NCBI GenBank assembly: GCA_013698055.1 | Contig: JACCVS010000699.1 | Coordinates: 1 to 6,099 of the forward strand | Length of the DNA: 6,099 nucleotides | Origin: Acidobacteriota bacterium | GTDB taxonomy: Bacteria; Acidobacteriota; Blastocatellia; Pyrinomonadales; Pyrinomonadaceae | Direction: 5' to 3' | Shown: positions 1 to 5,573 of the stretch, piece after piece | Position numbering within the stretch: the stretch's first letter is position 1 | Layout: the number at the start of each line of letters is the position of its first letter | Notes under the pieces: generated by a model | What the model saw: only the letters and a program-made list of their open reading frames with translations | Databases searched by the model: none | What the model was told of the DNA's origin: nothing | Program-made: the position numbers and the translations under genes

Positions 1-2
1 TC

Positions 3-425
3 ATTGAAGAGCTTTATAATGACCGTGCGCCAGTTTCTTTCCGCATTGCCGGAAGCCTTATAGACCTGGCAGTTGTCGCTTTCGCCTCGTCTCCCTTTGC
101 AGCAATTATTGAACTGACCAATGGTAATTGGAGCGACTGGCGGGTCGTCGCTTCGATGGGCGGCATCGTCCTCATCGTAATGTTTCTTTATCTGACGGCT
201 TCGACCGCTCTGGCTGGTCGCACATGGGGCATGTCATGTTTTTCCCTGCGCGCGGTTGACGCCAACACGGGCTTGCCCCCGACCACCAGGCAATCCATCG
301 GGCGCGCCATCCTCTATATTGCGTCGCTAATCACGCTCGGATTTGGCCTCCTCTATGCCCTCTATGACGCCGAGGGGCGCACTCTCCACGATCATCTCTC
401 GGGTACAGCCCTCGTGCGAGAATGA
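3..425 (+). CDS. RDD-family membrane protein, 5' end outside window
   Basis: The reading frame is open from the window edge, so at least 140 C-terminal residues are visible and the true start lies upstream. RDD proteins are small integral membrane proteins of mostly unknown function; some have been linked to transport. The visible part has the family layout. A first hydrophobic helix begins with FRIAGSLIDLAVVAF (the Arg and Asp of the RDD pattern). A second hydrophobic segment follows (GGIVLIVMFLYLTAS). Then comes the loop GRTWGMSCFSLRAVDANTG, which matches the usual 'GqTlGk...lrVvd..G' stretch. A third hydrophobic segment leads to the typical ending GRTLHDHLSGTALV. An internal ATG at 156 would drop the first helix and is not the real start. 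The stop codon lies at the base of a long hairpin. Family assignment is firm; the substrate is unknown. Confidence 0.85.
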   Translation: MEELYNDRAPVSFRIAGSLIDLAVVAFASSPFAAIIELTNGNWSDWRVVASMGGIVLIVMFLYLTASTALAGRTWGMSCFSLRAVDANTGLPPTTRQSIGRAILYIASLITLGFGLLYALYDAEGRTLHDHLSGTALVRE

Positions 426-512
426 GAATGCGAAACTAAAAATGTAAAATGCAAAAGTGAAGGCGAAGCGAGTTTTTCATCTTCACTTTTGCATTTTACA
501 TTTTGCATTCTC
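424..512. repeat. Long AT-rich inverted repeat (hairpin) between RDD gene and rqcH
   Basis: Positions 439-462 and 481-504 are perfect reverse complements (24 bp), separated by an 18-base loop. Outside them, 424-431 (gagaatgc) pairs with 505-512 (gcattctc), leaving a 7-base bulge at 432-438 on the left side only. In total 32 bp can pair. The element begins on the RDD stop codon and ends 8 bases before the likely rqcH start. There is no T-tract after the stem, so it is not a classic rho-independent terminator. It could be a dispersed palindromic repeat, a small non-autonomous element, or an mRNA structure controlling rqcH. Confidence 0.9.
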
Positions 513-520
513 CATTCGTT

Positions 521-1963
521 GTGAACGATCAAACCATCAATGCAATTGTTCGAGAGATAGCGCCCGCACTGGTGGGTCGCTTGATGGGCAAGGTGTTTCA
601 ACTTTCGCGTGTCGCTCTCGCTATTGATTTTCGTCCAGGCGATGGCCGCTATCTTTTTATCAGCGTTGCGCCGTCGCAGCCCGGAATATATTTCATTGAG
701 CGGCGCGTCCGTGAACTTGAAAAGCAGGCTCCTACCTCTCAACCCTTCGCACTCGTGCTGAGAAAACAACTCGGCAGGGCAAAGCTCATTTCGGTGGTTA
801 AGGACGAAGCCGACCGCATCGTGCGCTTCTCATTCAACGCCAGCGATGAAGTCGGAAATTGTTTTGTGCGGACGCTCGTCGCGCAACTGACAGGCAAGGC
901 TGCGAACCTTCTGCTACTTAATGAGCATGGCTACATAATTGACACATTGCGACCGCCGCGCGGAGAAGGACAGGAGATCGGAAATCTTTATCTCCCGCCG
1001 CCACTACACCTCAACGAGTCACCGGCACACGTCCCATTTGATCAAGGAAGTTTCAGCACGCTATCTGAAGCGGCAGATGAATATTACCGGAGGCTTGAAG
1101 CAGCAAGGCGTTTCAATTCACATGCCACAACCGCGCGGGCGCGCCTCCATAAAGAGATCGCCCAACGCGAGAAACTTCGCGCACATCTCGCCAAAGACCT
1201 TGAGGCACATGGAAACGCAGATGAGCATAAGAAAATCGGAGACCTTCTGCTTGCCAATATCAGCAACGCAAAACGGGATGGAAGTAAAGTTACCCTGACG
1301 GATTACTACGCTGAGAACGCTCCGCAGATTGAGCTTGACGTTGATGAAAACCTGACGTTGCAGGCGGAAGCAGCGCGCCGCTTCAGTCGTTATACGAAAG
1401 CCCGTCGGGCGACACAGGAGATTGCTCATCGCCGCGCCGCGCTCGAGAAGGAAATGGAAACGCTGCGGGGGCGCGAGTCCGAGCTTGAGGTCATTATTAA
1501 CGCGAGAGATGAAGCTGCGCTGGAAAATTTTGGCGGAGAAGCGAAAACTCAAACGCGCAGCACGAAAAGTCAGAAAAAATCTTCGGCGGATGTTCCGGGC
1601 GCTCGCCGTTATCGCTCCTCAGACGGTTTCGAGATTCTGGTCGGGCGCGGGGCCCGCGATAATGATCAACTTACCTTTCGCATTGCGAAACCTCAAGACC
1701 TCTGGCTTCACGCCGCTGACTATCCAGGCTCGCACGTTATCATCCGCAATTCCACGCGCAAAGACATACCGCACCGCACGATCATTGAAGCGGCGCAGTT
1801 GGCTGCACACTTTAGTCAGGCGAAGCGCGATACCAAGGTAGACGTGCATTTCACACAGCGTAAATTCCTCTCAAAGCCGAAAGGCGCTGCGCCCGGCCTT
1901 GTTCGAATGTCCAGTTTTCGCTCCATCACGGTCGAGCCGGGCGAGGGCGTCGAGCGCCTTTGA
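521..1963 (+). CDS. rqcH: RqcH/NFACT family ribosome quality control protein (FbpA-like)
   Basis: RqcH (bacterial Rqc2/NFACT, often annotated fibronectin-binding protein) binds stalled 50S subunits and recruits tRNA-Ala to add alanine tails that mark unfinished peptides for degradation. From the GTG at 521 the product has 480 residues. NFACT-N covers about 1-165, with the Asp-Arg pair at 98-99 (ADRIVRF) matching the DR motif needed for tRNA binding, and GKAANLLLLNEHGYIIDTL at about 125. Charged, coiled-coil-like helices span about 180-235 and 285-335. NFACT-R covers about 362-470 (SDGFEILVGRGARDND, DLWLHAADYPGSHVII, PKGAAPG). The segment YLPPP at about 157 runs almost directly into the helix beginning FSTLSEAADEYY. 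The helix-hairpin-helix module normally between them therefore seems absent, and the protein is shorter than the roughly 570-residue Bacillus form. A TTG at 503 is a possible start but lies inside the hairpin. No clear Shine-Dalgarno is visible for either start. Confidence 0.9.
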   Translation: MNDQTINAIVREIAPALVGRLMGKVFQLSRVALAIDFRPGDGRYLFISVAPSQPGIYFIERRVRELEKQAPTSQPFALVLRKQLGRAKLISVVKDEADRIVRFSFNASDEVGNCFVRTLVAQLTGKAANLLLLNEHGYIIDTLRPPRGEGQEIGNLYLPPPLHLNESPAHVPFDQGSFSTLSEAADEYYRRLEAARRFNSHATTARARLHKEIAQREKLRAHLAKDLEAHGNADEHKKIGDLLLANISNAKRDGSKVTLTDYYAENAPQIELDVDENLTLQAEAARRFSRYTKARRATQEIAHRRAALEKEMETLRGRESELEVIINARDEAALENFGGEAKTQTRSTKSQKKSSADVPGARRYRSSDGFEILVGRGARDNDQLTFRIAKPQDLWLHAADYPGSHVIIRNSTRKDIPHRTIIEAAQLAAHFSQAKRDTKVDVHFTQRKFLSKPKGAAPGLVRMSSFRSITVEPGEGVERL

Positions 1964-1978
1964 GTCTAGGCTTTTTTT
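1956..1978 (+). terminator. Weak candidate terminator at end of rqcH
   Basis: A short stem, gcct (1956-1959) with aggc (1968-1971), spans the rqcH stop codon and is followed at once by seven T residues (1972-1978). The stem is only 4 bp, so termination efficiency would be low. The position between rqcH and the next promoter makes it plausible. Confidence 0.3.
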
Positions 1979-1995
1979 CGTTTGCCCCTAGGGAG

Positions 1996-2023
1996 TTGCA
2001 GAGGCTTAGATTTTCGGTATAAT
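1996..2023 (+). promoter_or_regulatory. Sigma70-type promoter for the BON-LysM gene
   Basis: A perfect -10 box TATAAT lies at 2018-2023. It is preceded after 16 bases by TTGCAG (1996-2001), a partial match to the -35 box. Transcription would start near 2030, giving a leader of about 80 bases before the ATG at 2111. The gene therefore probably has its own promoter rather than depending on rqcH. Confidence 0.6.
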
Positions 2024-2095
2024 CAACCTCGAACCAATTACCATAACCCCCGGTTTTCTACTTGCCTGGTAAGGAATTCAGGCTGCAAATTTTGT

Positions 2096-2102
2096 TAGGA
2101 GG
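2096..2102 (+). promoter_or_regulatory. Strong ribosome binding site fixing the BON-LysM start
   Basis: The sequence taggagg lies 8 bases before the ATG at 2111. It is the best Shine-Dalgarno match in the window and suggests high expression. Confidence 0.85.
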
Positions 2103-2110
2103 ACGTAACC

Positions 2111-2566
2111 ATGGGACTTTTCGATCAAATGTTCGGTGCCGGAGCCGCCGCCGCAAAAACCAATGAGGATCAGTTTGGCCCGCTCAAGGAAAAGTATCGC
2201 TCGGTGCTGGAAACGCTCGATAAAAGCGGAGCACGCGTGCAGAATCTTCATGTGGAGAACGGCAAGCTGGTGATTATCGCTGCCGCTCCATCCGAGGAAG
2301 CTAAGAACAAGGCATGGGATCAAATCAAGTCCGTTGACCCGAACTTTGGAGATTTGTCGGCAGACATTACTGTTGATGACAGCCAGGGACAGGGAGCAAC
2401 TGAGACATATACGGTCAAAGCAGGCGACTCACTTTGGAAGATCGCCGACAACAAACTTGGCAGCGGAAACCGCTACATGGAAATCTTCTATGCCAACCGC
2501 GACAAAATGGATTCGCCTCAATCAGTGATTCATCCGGGCGATGAGTTGAAAGTTCCGAAGGGTTAA
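2111..2566 (+). CDS. BON-LysM protein, Kbp/YgaU-like
   Basis: This 151-residue protein has the length and architecture of E. coli Kbp (YgaU), a small BON plus LysM protein reported to bind potassium. It shares the MGLF start, a BON-like domain at about 25-90 (including VQNLHVENGKLVIIAAAPS), and a LysM domain at about 99-149. The LysM domain begins YTVKAGDSLWKIADNKLG and ends IHPGDELKVPKG, with the usual YxVKxGDSLWKIA and PGxxLxVP signatures. No signal peptide or membrane segment is seen, so it is probably cytoplasmic, as Kbp is. LysM domains commonly bind peptidoglycan, so a cell-wall role cannot be excluded without export data. It has its own promoter and strong ribosome binding site and is followed by a stem-loop, so it looks like a single-gene unit. 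Potassium binding is inferred from the architecture, not from visible ligands. Confidence 0.85.
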   Translation: MGLFDQMFGAGAAAAKTNEDQFGPLKEKYRSVLETLDKSGARVQNLHVENGKLVIIAAAPSEEAKNKAWDQIKSVDPNFGDLSADITVDDSQGQGATETYTVKAGDSLWKIADNKLGSGNRYMEIFYANRDKMDSPQSVIHPGDELKVPKG

Positions 2567-2590
2567 CCCTTACGGAAACCATACTTCAAG

Positions 2591-2630
2591 GAAGCGACTG
2601 CCGCGAGCAATAAAACGTGGCGGTCGCTTC
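2591..2630 (+). terminator. Stem-loop after the BON-LysM gene
   Basis: The arm gaagcgactgcc (2591-2602) pairs with ggcggtcgcttc (2619-2630) over 12 bp with one T-G wobble and a 16-base loop. It is followed by ttgctttc, which is T-rich but not a clean T-tract. It sits 25 bases after the BON-LysM stop and 37 bases before the hemL ATG. It is most simply a terminator, though it could also act in the hemL leader. Confidence 0.65.
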
Positions 2631-2667
2631 TTGCTTTCACCCTGTTCTTACAGAGAGAATTGCTTTC

Positions 2668-3981
2668 ATGAGTTCACCACAAAAGGATGGGCAAGACCTT
2701 TCTTCCGAGCTTTTCAGTCGCGCAGTCGAGTTGATTCCGGGGGGCGTCAATTCTCCCGTCCGAGCTTTTCGGGGTGTCGGCGGAACGCCGCGCTTTATCA
2801 AAAGCGCGAAAGGCGCGACGATGACGGACGTTGACGGGCGCACATACATTGATTACGTCGGATCATGGGGGCCGATGATACTGGGTCACGCCGACGAAGA
2901 AGTCTTGGCCGCGCTTCATGAAGCTCTCGGTCGCGGCACAAGCTACGGCGCGCCCACCGAGCTTGAAATCGAGATTGCGGAAGAGATCATCGAAGCCGTT
3001 CCGTCAATCGAGATGGTGCGAATGGTCAACAGCGGCACAGAGGCAACGATGTCCGCGATTAGACTCGCGCGCGGCGTCACGAATCGCAACAAGCTCGTCA
3101 AGTTTGAAGGCTGCTATCACGGGCACGGTGACAGTCTGCTCGTGAAAGCCGGTTCGGGGGTCGCCACGCTCGGACTGCCCGACAGTCCCGGCGTCACTGC
3201 ATCGGTTGCTCAAAACACCATCACAGTTCCCTTCAATGATGCGAATGCACTTGAACTCGCTTTCAACGAACACGGCGCGGACATCGCTGCCGTCATTATC
3301 GAACCCGTCGTCGGCAACATGGGCTGCGTTCTGCCACAGGAAGGTTTTCTACAAAAAGTTCGAGAGATTGTTACAAAGCACAACGCGCTTCTCATCTTCG
3401 ATGAAGTGATGACGGGCTTTCGTCTGGCGCGCGGAGGCGCGCAAGGACTCTTCGGTGTCCGGCCTGACATCACGACGTTGGGGAAGATTATCGGTGGCGG
3501 TCTTCCCGTCGGCGCATATGGCGCGAGCCGCGAGATCATGCGACACATCGCGCCCGCCGGAAATATCTATCAGGCAGGAACGCTCTCCGGCAATCCACTG
3601 GCGATGACGGCGGGACTCGTCACCTTGAAACGGCTTCGCGAACCTGCGATTTATGAACAATTGGAACGCGCTGGCAATCGTCTCTGCGATGGATTACGAG
3701 CAGCGGCGCGCGATGCAGGAATAGAAACCATCACAAATCGCGTCGGCTCAATGTGGACGACTTTTTTTACCAATGAGCCTGTCACGGATTGGACTTCCGC
3801 AGCCAAAAGCAACCGGGAAGTTTACGGCAAATTCTTTCATGCGATGCTGAATGAAGGAGTCTATCTCGCGCCCTCGCAATTCGAGGCGGGTTTCATCAGT
3901 CACGCCCACACAGATGAGTTGCTGGATAAAACTGTCGAAGCGGCGCACACAGCATTTAGGATCATAAAGAGCAATTCATAA
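2668..3981 (+). CDS. hemL: Glutamate-1-semialdehyde 2,1-aminomutase
   Basis: HemL is a PLP enzyme that converts glutamate-1-semialdehyde to 5-aminolevulinate, the last step of the C5 route to heme and other tetrapyrroles in the cytoplasm. From the ATG at 2668 it has 437 residues, close to the usual 425-430. The N-terminal family signature IPGGVNSPVRAF is at 23-34. Cofactor-pocket motifs include NSGTEA (121-126) and GCYHGHGD (148-155). DEVMTGFR (245-252) carries the Asp that contacts the PLP ring nitrogen. The Schiff-base lysine is K273 in GKIIGGGLPVGAYG, and GTLSGNPLAM (304-313) is typical. A GTG at 2617 would add 17 residues but lies within the preceding stem-loop; the ATG at 2668 fits the family start and has agagag about 10 bases upstream. 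No other heme gene is nearby. Its function is secure. Confidence 0.97.
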   Translation: MSSPQKDGQDLSSELFSRAVELIPGGVNSPVRAFRGVGGTPRFIKSAKGATMTDVDGRTYIDYVGSWGPMILGHADEEVLAALHEALGRGTSYGAPTELEIEIAEEIIEAVPSIEMVRMVNSGTEATMSAIRLARGVTNRNKLVKFEGCYHGHGDSLLVKAGSGVATLGLPDSPGVTASVAQNTITVPFNDANALELAFNEHGADIAAVIIEPVVGNMGCVLPQEGFLQKVREIVTKHNALLIFDEVMTGFRLARGGAQGLFGVRPDITTLGKIIGGGLPVGAYGASREIMRHIAPAGNIYQAGTLSGNPLAMTAGLVTLKRLREPAIYEQLERAGNRLCDGLRAAARDAGIETITNRVGSMWTTFFTNEPVTDWTSAAKSNREVYGKFFHAMLNEGVYLAPSQFEAGFISHAHTDELLDKTVEAAHTAFRIIKSNS

Positions 3982-4035
3982 TGTGGATAGGTCTAAAGCA
4001 TAAATACGCCTCTTGACTAAAGTGAAGACTCCACA

Positions 4036-4047
4036 CGCCTAAAGGCG
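4036..4047 (-). repeat. Right-end (RE) hairpin of the IS200-like element
   Basis: The palindromic core cgcctaaaggcg (4-bp stem, 4-base loop) can be extended with CTC/GAG pairing across a bulge. A second small stem, ggact/agtcc (4064-4068 with 4072-4076), lies nearer the gene. The same core is repeated at the other end of the element, supporting a role in transposase recognition. Confidence 0.6.
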
Positions 4048-4099
4048 GAGGCATCCTTGTAACGGACTGAAAGTCCTGTCTGTGGCGAGACTTGACGCT

Positions 4100-4544
4100 T
4101 TAACTGGCATCATCTTCGCCTTCTACTCGAAAGTCTGAGTCTTGGTCATGGCTTTGTTCTTCAATGTATTGCTTAATGACTTCGTCGGTGACGTTGCCAC
4201 TTGAGACGCAAAAGTACCCGCGCGCCCACATGTGGCGGCCCCAGAACTTCTTTCTCAGATGTGGAAACTCATGCATCAACTTGTAAGAGCTTTTCCCCTT
4301 GAGCATCTGGAGCAGCCGACTGATGGTCACTCGTGGCGGTACACTGACGAACAGATGCACGTGGTCGTTTGAAACATGACCTTTGATAATTGTGACTTCC
4401 GAAGCACCGCAGATTTCGCGAATCAGTTCTCGAAGTCTCGTGCCAACTTCACCACGCATGACTGACTTACGATGACTTTGTGACCCAGACAATATGCAGG
4501 TGGATGCGAAAAACCGTGTGCGCGCCATGTCGATATTCAGTCAT
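4100..4544 (-). pseudogene. tnpA: IS200/IS605 TnpA transposase, frameshifted
   Basis: TnpA of this family is a small HUH endonuclease that moves single-stranded DNA through a 5'-phosphotyrosine intermediate. The frame starting at the ATG at 4544 gives a canonical N terminus, HTVFRIHLHIVWVTK, then stops after 25 residues. The matching remainder (YRKSVMRGEVGTRLREL...) continues in another frame. Removing one base at or beside 4474 (tcat to tat on the minus strand) joins the two into 147 residues, the normal family length. In the restored protein the HUH pair is H61 and H63 in NDHVHLFV, the catalytic tyrosine is Y126 in VIKQYIEEQ, and KGKSSYKLMHEFP, WGRHMWARGYF and GNVTDEVI are all typical. An open frame from 4528 to 4100 exists, but its first ~24 residues are out of frame and lack the essential first beta strand. 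The gene is therefore dead unless the extra base is a sequencing error. Confidence 0.88.
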
Positions 4545-5044
4545 GCAGCGCACTGTATCATGCAGCTGAAAACCTGCTGAAGCCTTCGCCTAAAGGCGAG
4601 GGTTTTAACCCTCCCTGATAGGGACAATAAATTGTTCCTGATACGATGAGCGATTAGAAGCAACGCATAAACGATATTATTAAGGTCACGCGCTTCATCA
4701 TTCAAGGCTCTTCTCACAACAACTTGACTCTGCCGATTTGTCATTAGCAAGCCGTCGAAGGCCTGTTCGATTGTGCCTGCTCTCAAGTAGCGGTTTCTAA
4801 AGTAATCAAGATAACGCAAATATTTTTCATCATGTAGGCGTCCGGCTTGGTCGGTACGATCAACGCTTCGACGAATACTGTCAGGAGTAGCATTTCTACC
4901 GCAGGCAACCGTCTCAAATAGATTCCAAATTAACGAGAAGCATAATATTGGGCGAAGCTCCTCATAATCAATTTGAACTCCACCCGCAAAGTAACGGTCA
5001 ATCCAATCAAGTGCATTAAAATTTAGAAGTTCTTGTGTAACCAT
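4541..5044 (-). CDS. HEPN-like cassette protein, C terminus replaced by IS sequence
   Basis: The open frame encodes 167 residues from the ATG at 5044. Residues 1 to about 139 look like a helical family whose members carry an IWNLFE motif and end in a segment of the type 'LLIAxRIRNNLFHGEK'. Here CFSLIWNLFE is at 35-44 and ALLLIAHRIRNNL at 127-139. RNNLFH fits the R-x4-H motif of HEPN domains, which are often metal-independent RNases in toxins and defence systems. The match stops right after RNNL, where the insertion sequence begins. The last ~28 residues (SLSGRVKTLAFRRR...) are read from IS DNA, so the catalytic His is missing. Its stop overlaps the tnpA ATG (ATGA). The start lies about 16 bases after the attC R' core, with gaggtg 5 bases upstream, as expected for a cassette gene. 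Codon use is more AT-rich than in hemL. Family assignment is from memory of the motif, not a search. Confidence 0.65.
   Translation of the reverse strand: MVTQELLNFNALDWIDRYFAGGVQIDYEELRPILCFSLIWNLFETVACGRNATPDSIRRSVDRTDQAGRLHDEKYLRYLDYFRNRYLRAGTIEQAFDGLLMTNRQSQVVVRRALNDEARDLNNIVYALLLIAHRIRNNLLSLSGRVKTLAFRRRLQQVFSCMIQCAA
4584..4624 (-). repeat. Left-end (LE) hairpin cluster of the IS200-like element
   Basis: Three adjoining or overlapping stems lie here: 4584-4590 with 4595-4601 (7 bp, one wobble, TAAA loop); 4598-4604 with 4607-4613 (7 bp, 2-base loop); and 4612-4616 with 4620-4624 (5 bp, 3-base loop). The first shares its core with the other end of the element. The stems overlap, so they are alternative rather than simultaneous folds. 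They lie 40-80 bases upstream of the tnpA start. Confidence 0.65.
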
Positions 5045-5049
5045 GTTCA

Positions 5050-5055
5050 CCTCGT
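5050..5055 (-). promoter_or_regulatory. Ribosome binding site deciding the HEPN-like gene start
   Basis: On the minus strand gaggtg ends 5 bases before the ATG at 5044. It lies between the attC R' core and the gene. The alternative TTG start at 5107 would be inside the attC site and is unlikely. Confidence 0.65.
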
Positions 5056-5059
5056 AGAA

Positions 5060-5161
5060 GCCTAACGCCCGAATTAAATTGCGCGCACGAACCGCAGAGA
5101 GCGGCAACCCTCGCGCATGAAGACGACGCTATTGCGCGTCAATTTCAATGAGATGTTGGGC
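5060..5161 (-). other. attC: attC recombination site 1 (102 bp)
   Basis: On the minus strand the site starts with R'' GCCCAAC and ends with R' GTTAGGC, fitting RYYYAAC and GTTRRRY. The arms ATT-G-AAATTG-A-CGCGCA and TGCGCGCAATTTAAT pair except for two extra bases, G and A, on the R'' side. The spacing is the same as in the well-known aadA-type attC, where the extra top-strand bases are C and A. An internal CCGC/GCGG hairpin lies in the variable part. The site ends the zinc-ribbon cassette and precedes the HEPN-like cassette. Confidence 0.87.
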
Positions 5162-5194
5162 TGCGAGCCTGATAGAAACGCGGAGCGATAGAAC

Positions 5195-5422
5195 ATGAGC
5201 ATTGATTCAACTTTCGCTAACAGGCGCGCAGTAAGCGAGCAGGACAAAATCTTAGAGAAGAACGCGGAGCGGCGCACGCCTCGAATTAGGAACGCCTCGC
5301 CTAAGCAGTTTACGAATTGTCCAAAGTGCAACAGCACGGCGGACATGATCGGCTGGTGGGAAGGGCATATTTTGGTCTTGATCTGCTGTCGCTGCAATAC
5401 GCGCGGAATCAGAAAGCGATAG
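5195..5422 (+). CDS. Small zinc-ribbon protein, opposite to cassette direction
   Basis: A 75-residue protein of unknown function. After a charged N-terminal half (many Arg, Glu and Lys), the C-terminal half has two Cys pairs, NCPKC (C42, C45) and CCRC (C64, C67), about 18 residues apart. This is the pattern of a four-cysteine zinc ribbon. The spacing and CPxC/CxxC layout recall small Lar-like or nucleic-acid-binding zinc ribbons, but nothing more specific can be claimed. The ATG at 5195 has ggag 9 bases upstream. The TAG ends two bases before attC site 2. It lies between two attC sites but reads against the array direction, so it would need its own promoter; none is clear. Frames on the minus strand in this cassette all run through attC sites and look less protein-like. 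Confidence 0.6.
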   Translation: MSIDSTFANRRAVSEQDKILEKNAERRTPRIRNASPKQFTNCPKCNSTADMIGWWEGHILVLICCRCNTRGIRKR

Positions 5423-5424
5423 CA

Positions 5425-5517
5425 GCCCAACGCCCGAATTGAATTGGCCGAAGCCCGGCACAACTCTGATTGATGAAAGCTATCGGGGCGAGGCTCAATT
5501 CCAATGAGTTGTTAGAC
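5425..5517 (-). other. attC: attC recombination site 2 (93 bp)
   Basis: On the minus strand R'' is GTCTAAC and R' is GTTGGGC. The arms ATT-G-GAATTG-A-GCC and GGCCAATTCAAT pair, leaving the same two extra bases (G, A) on the R'' side as the other sites. The spacers after R'' (AACTC) and before R' (CGGGC) resemble those of site 1. Its variable central part differs from sites 1 and 3. Confidence 0.87.
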
Positions 5518-5573
5518 CGGCTCAGGGCGACAGGGCGAAACATCCAGCGTCTCGGCCTGTTGCTTCCAGCCGG
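5518..5573 (-). other. Body of a very small cassette without a credible gene
   Basis: Only 56 bases separate attC site 2 from attC site 3, so the whole cassette is 149 bp and mostly attC. A 44-codon frame on the minus strand (5543-5409) would start here but runs through attC site 2 into the next cassette and resembles nothing known. The stretch contains a short direct repeat (cgccctg twice). It may be a promoter or small-RNA cassette, or the remains of a larger one. Confidence 0.6.

Larger units (their letters stand above)
4013..4625 (-). mobile_element. IS200/IS605-family insertion sequence (single tnpA)
   Basis: The element is about 610 bp and contains one transposase gene. The core cgcctaaaggcg occurs near both ends: 4036-4047 beyond the 3' end of tnpA and 4587-4598 just upstream of its start. 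This fits the subterminal hairpins that HUH transposases of this family recognise. There are no terminal inverted repeats or target duplications, as expected for the family. The edges are estimates. The right edge is where the HEPN-like reading frame stops matching its family (about 4625). The left edge is placed at a TCAA-like end near 4013 but could be a few bases to either side. Confidence 0.75.

Noticed and set aside
503..520. TTG at 503 as the rqcH start
   Set aside because: It lies inside the hairpin arm and adds residues (HSPFV) not expected in the family; GTG 521 fits the usual N terminus better, although neither has a clear ribosome binding site.
2617..2667. GTG at 2617 as the hemL start
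   Set aside because: It falls in the stem-loop after the BON-LysM gene and adds 17 residues not typical of HemL; ATG 2668 gives normal length.
4100..4528. Intact 142-residue transposase from the ATG at 4528
   Set aside because: The first ~24 residues are out of frame relative to the family; the true N terminus is encoded from 4544 in another frame.
4036..4625. REP/RAYT interpretation of the hairpins and transposase
   Set aside because: The protein sequence and the matching hairpins at both ends fit an IS200/IS605 TnpA element better than a RAYT domesticated transposase with REP clusters.
4541..5107. 188-residue form of the HEPN-like protein from TTG 5107
   Set aside because: The extra 21 residues are translated attC sequence; ATG 5044 has a Shine-Dalgarno and typical cassette spacing.
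4541..5422. HEPN-like gene and zinc-ribbon gene as a toxin-antitoxin pair
   Set aside because: They sit in separate cassettes, are divergent and are split by an attC site; the zinc-ribbon protein has no MNT or antitoxin-like feature.
5074..5463. 129-residue minus-strand frame over the zinc-ribbon cassette
   Set aside because: It starts inside attC site 2 and runs through attC site 1, with no recognisable domain; the opposite-strand zinc-ribbon frame is more protein-like.
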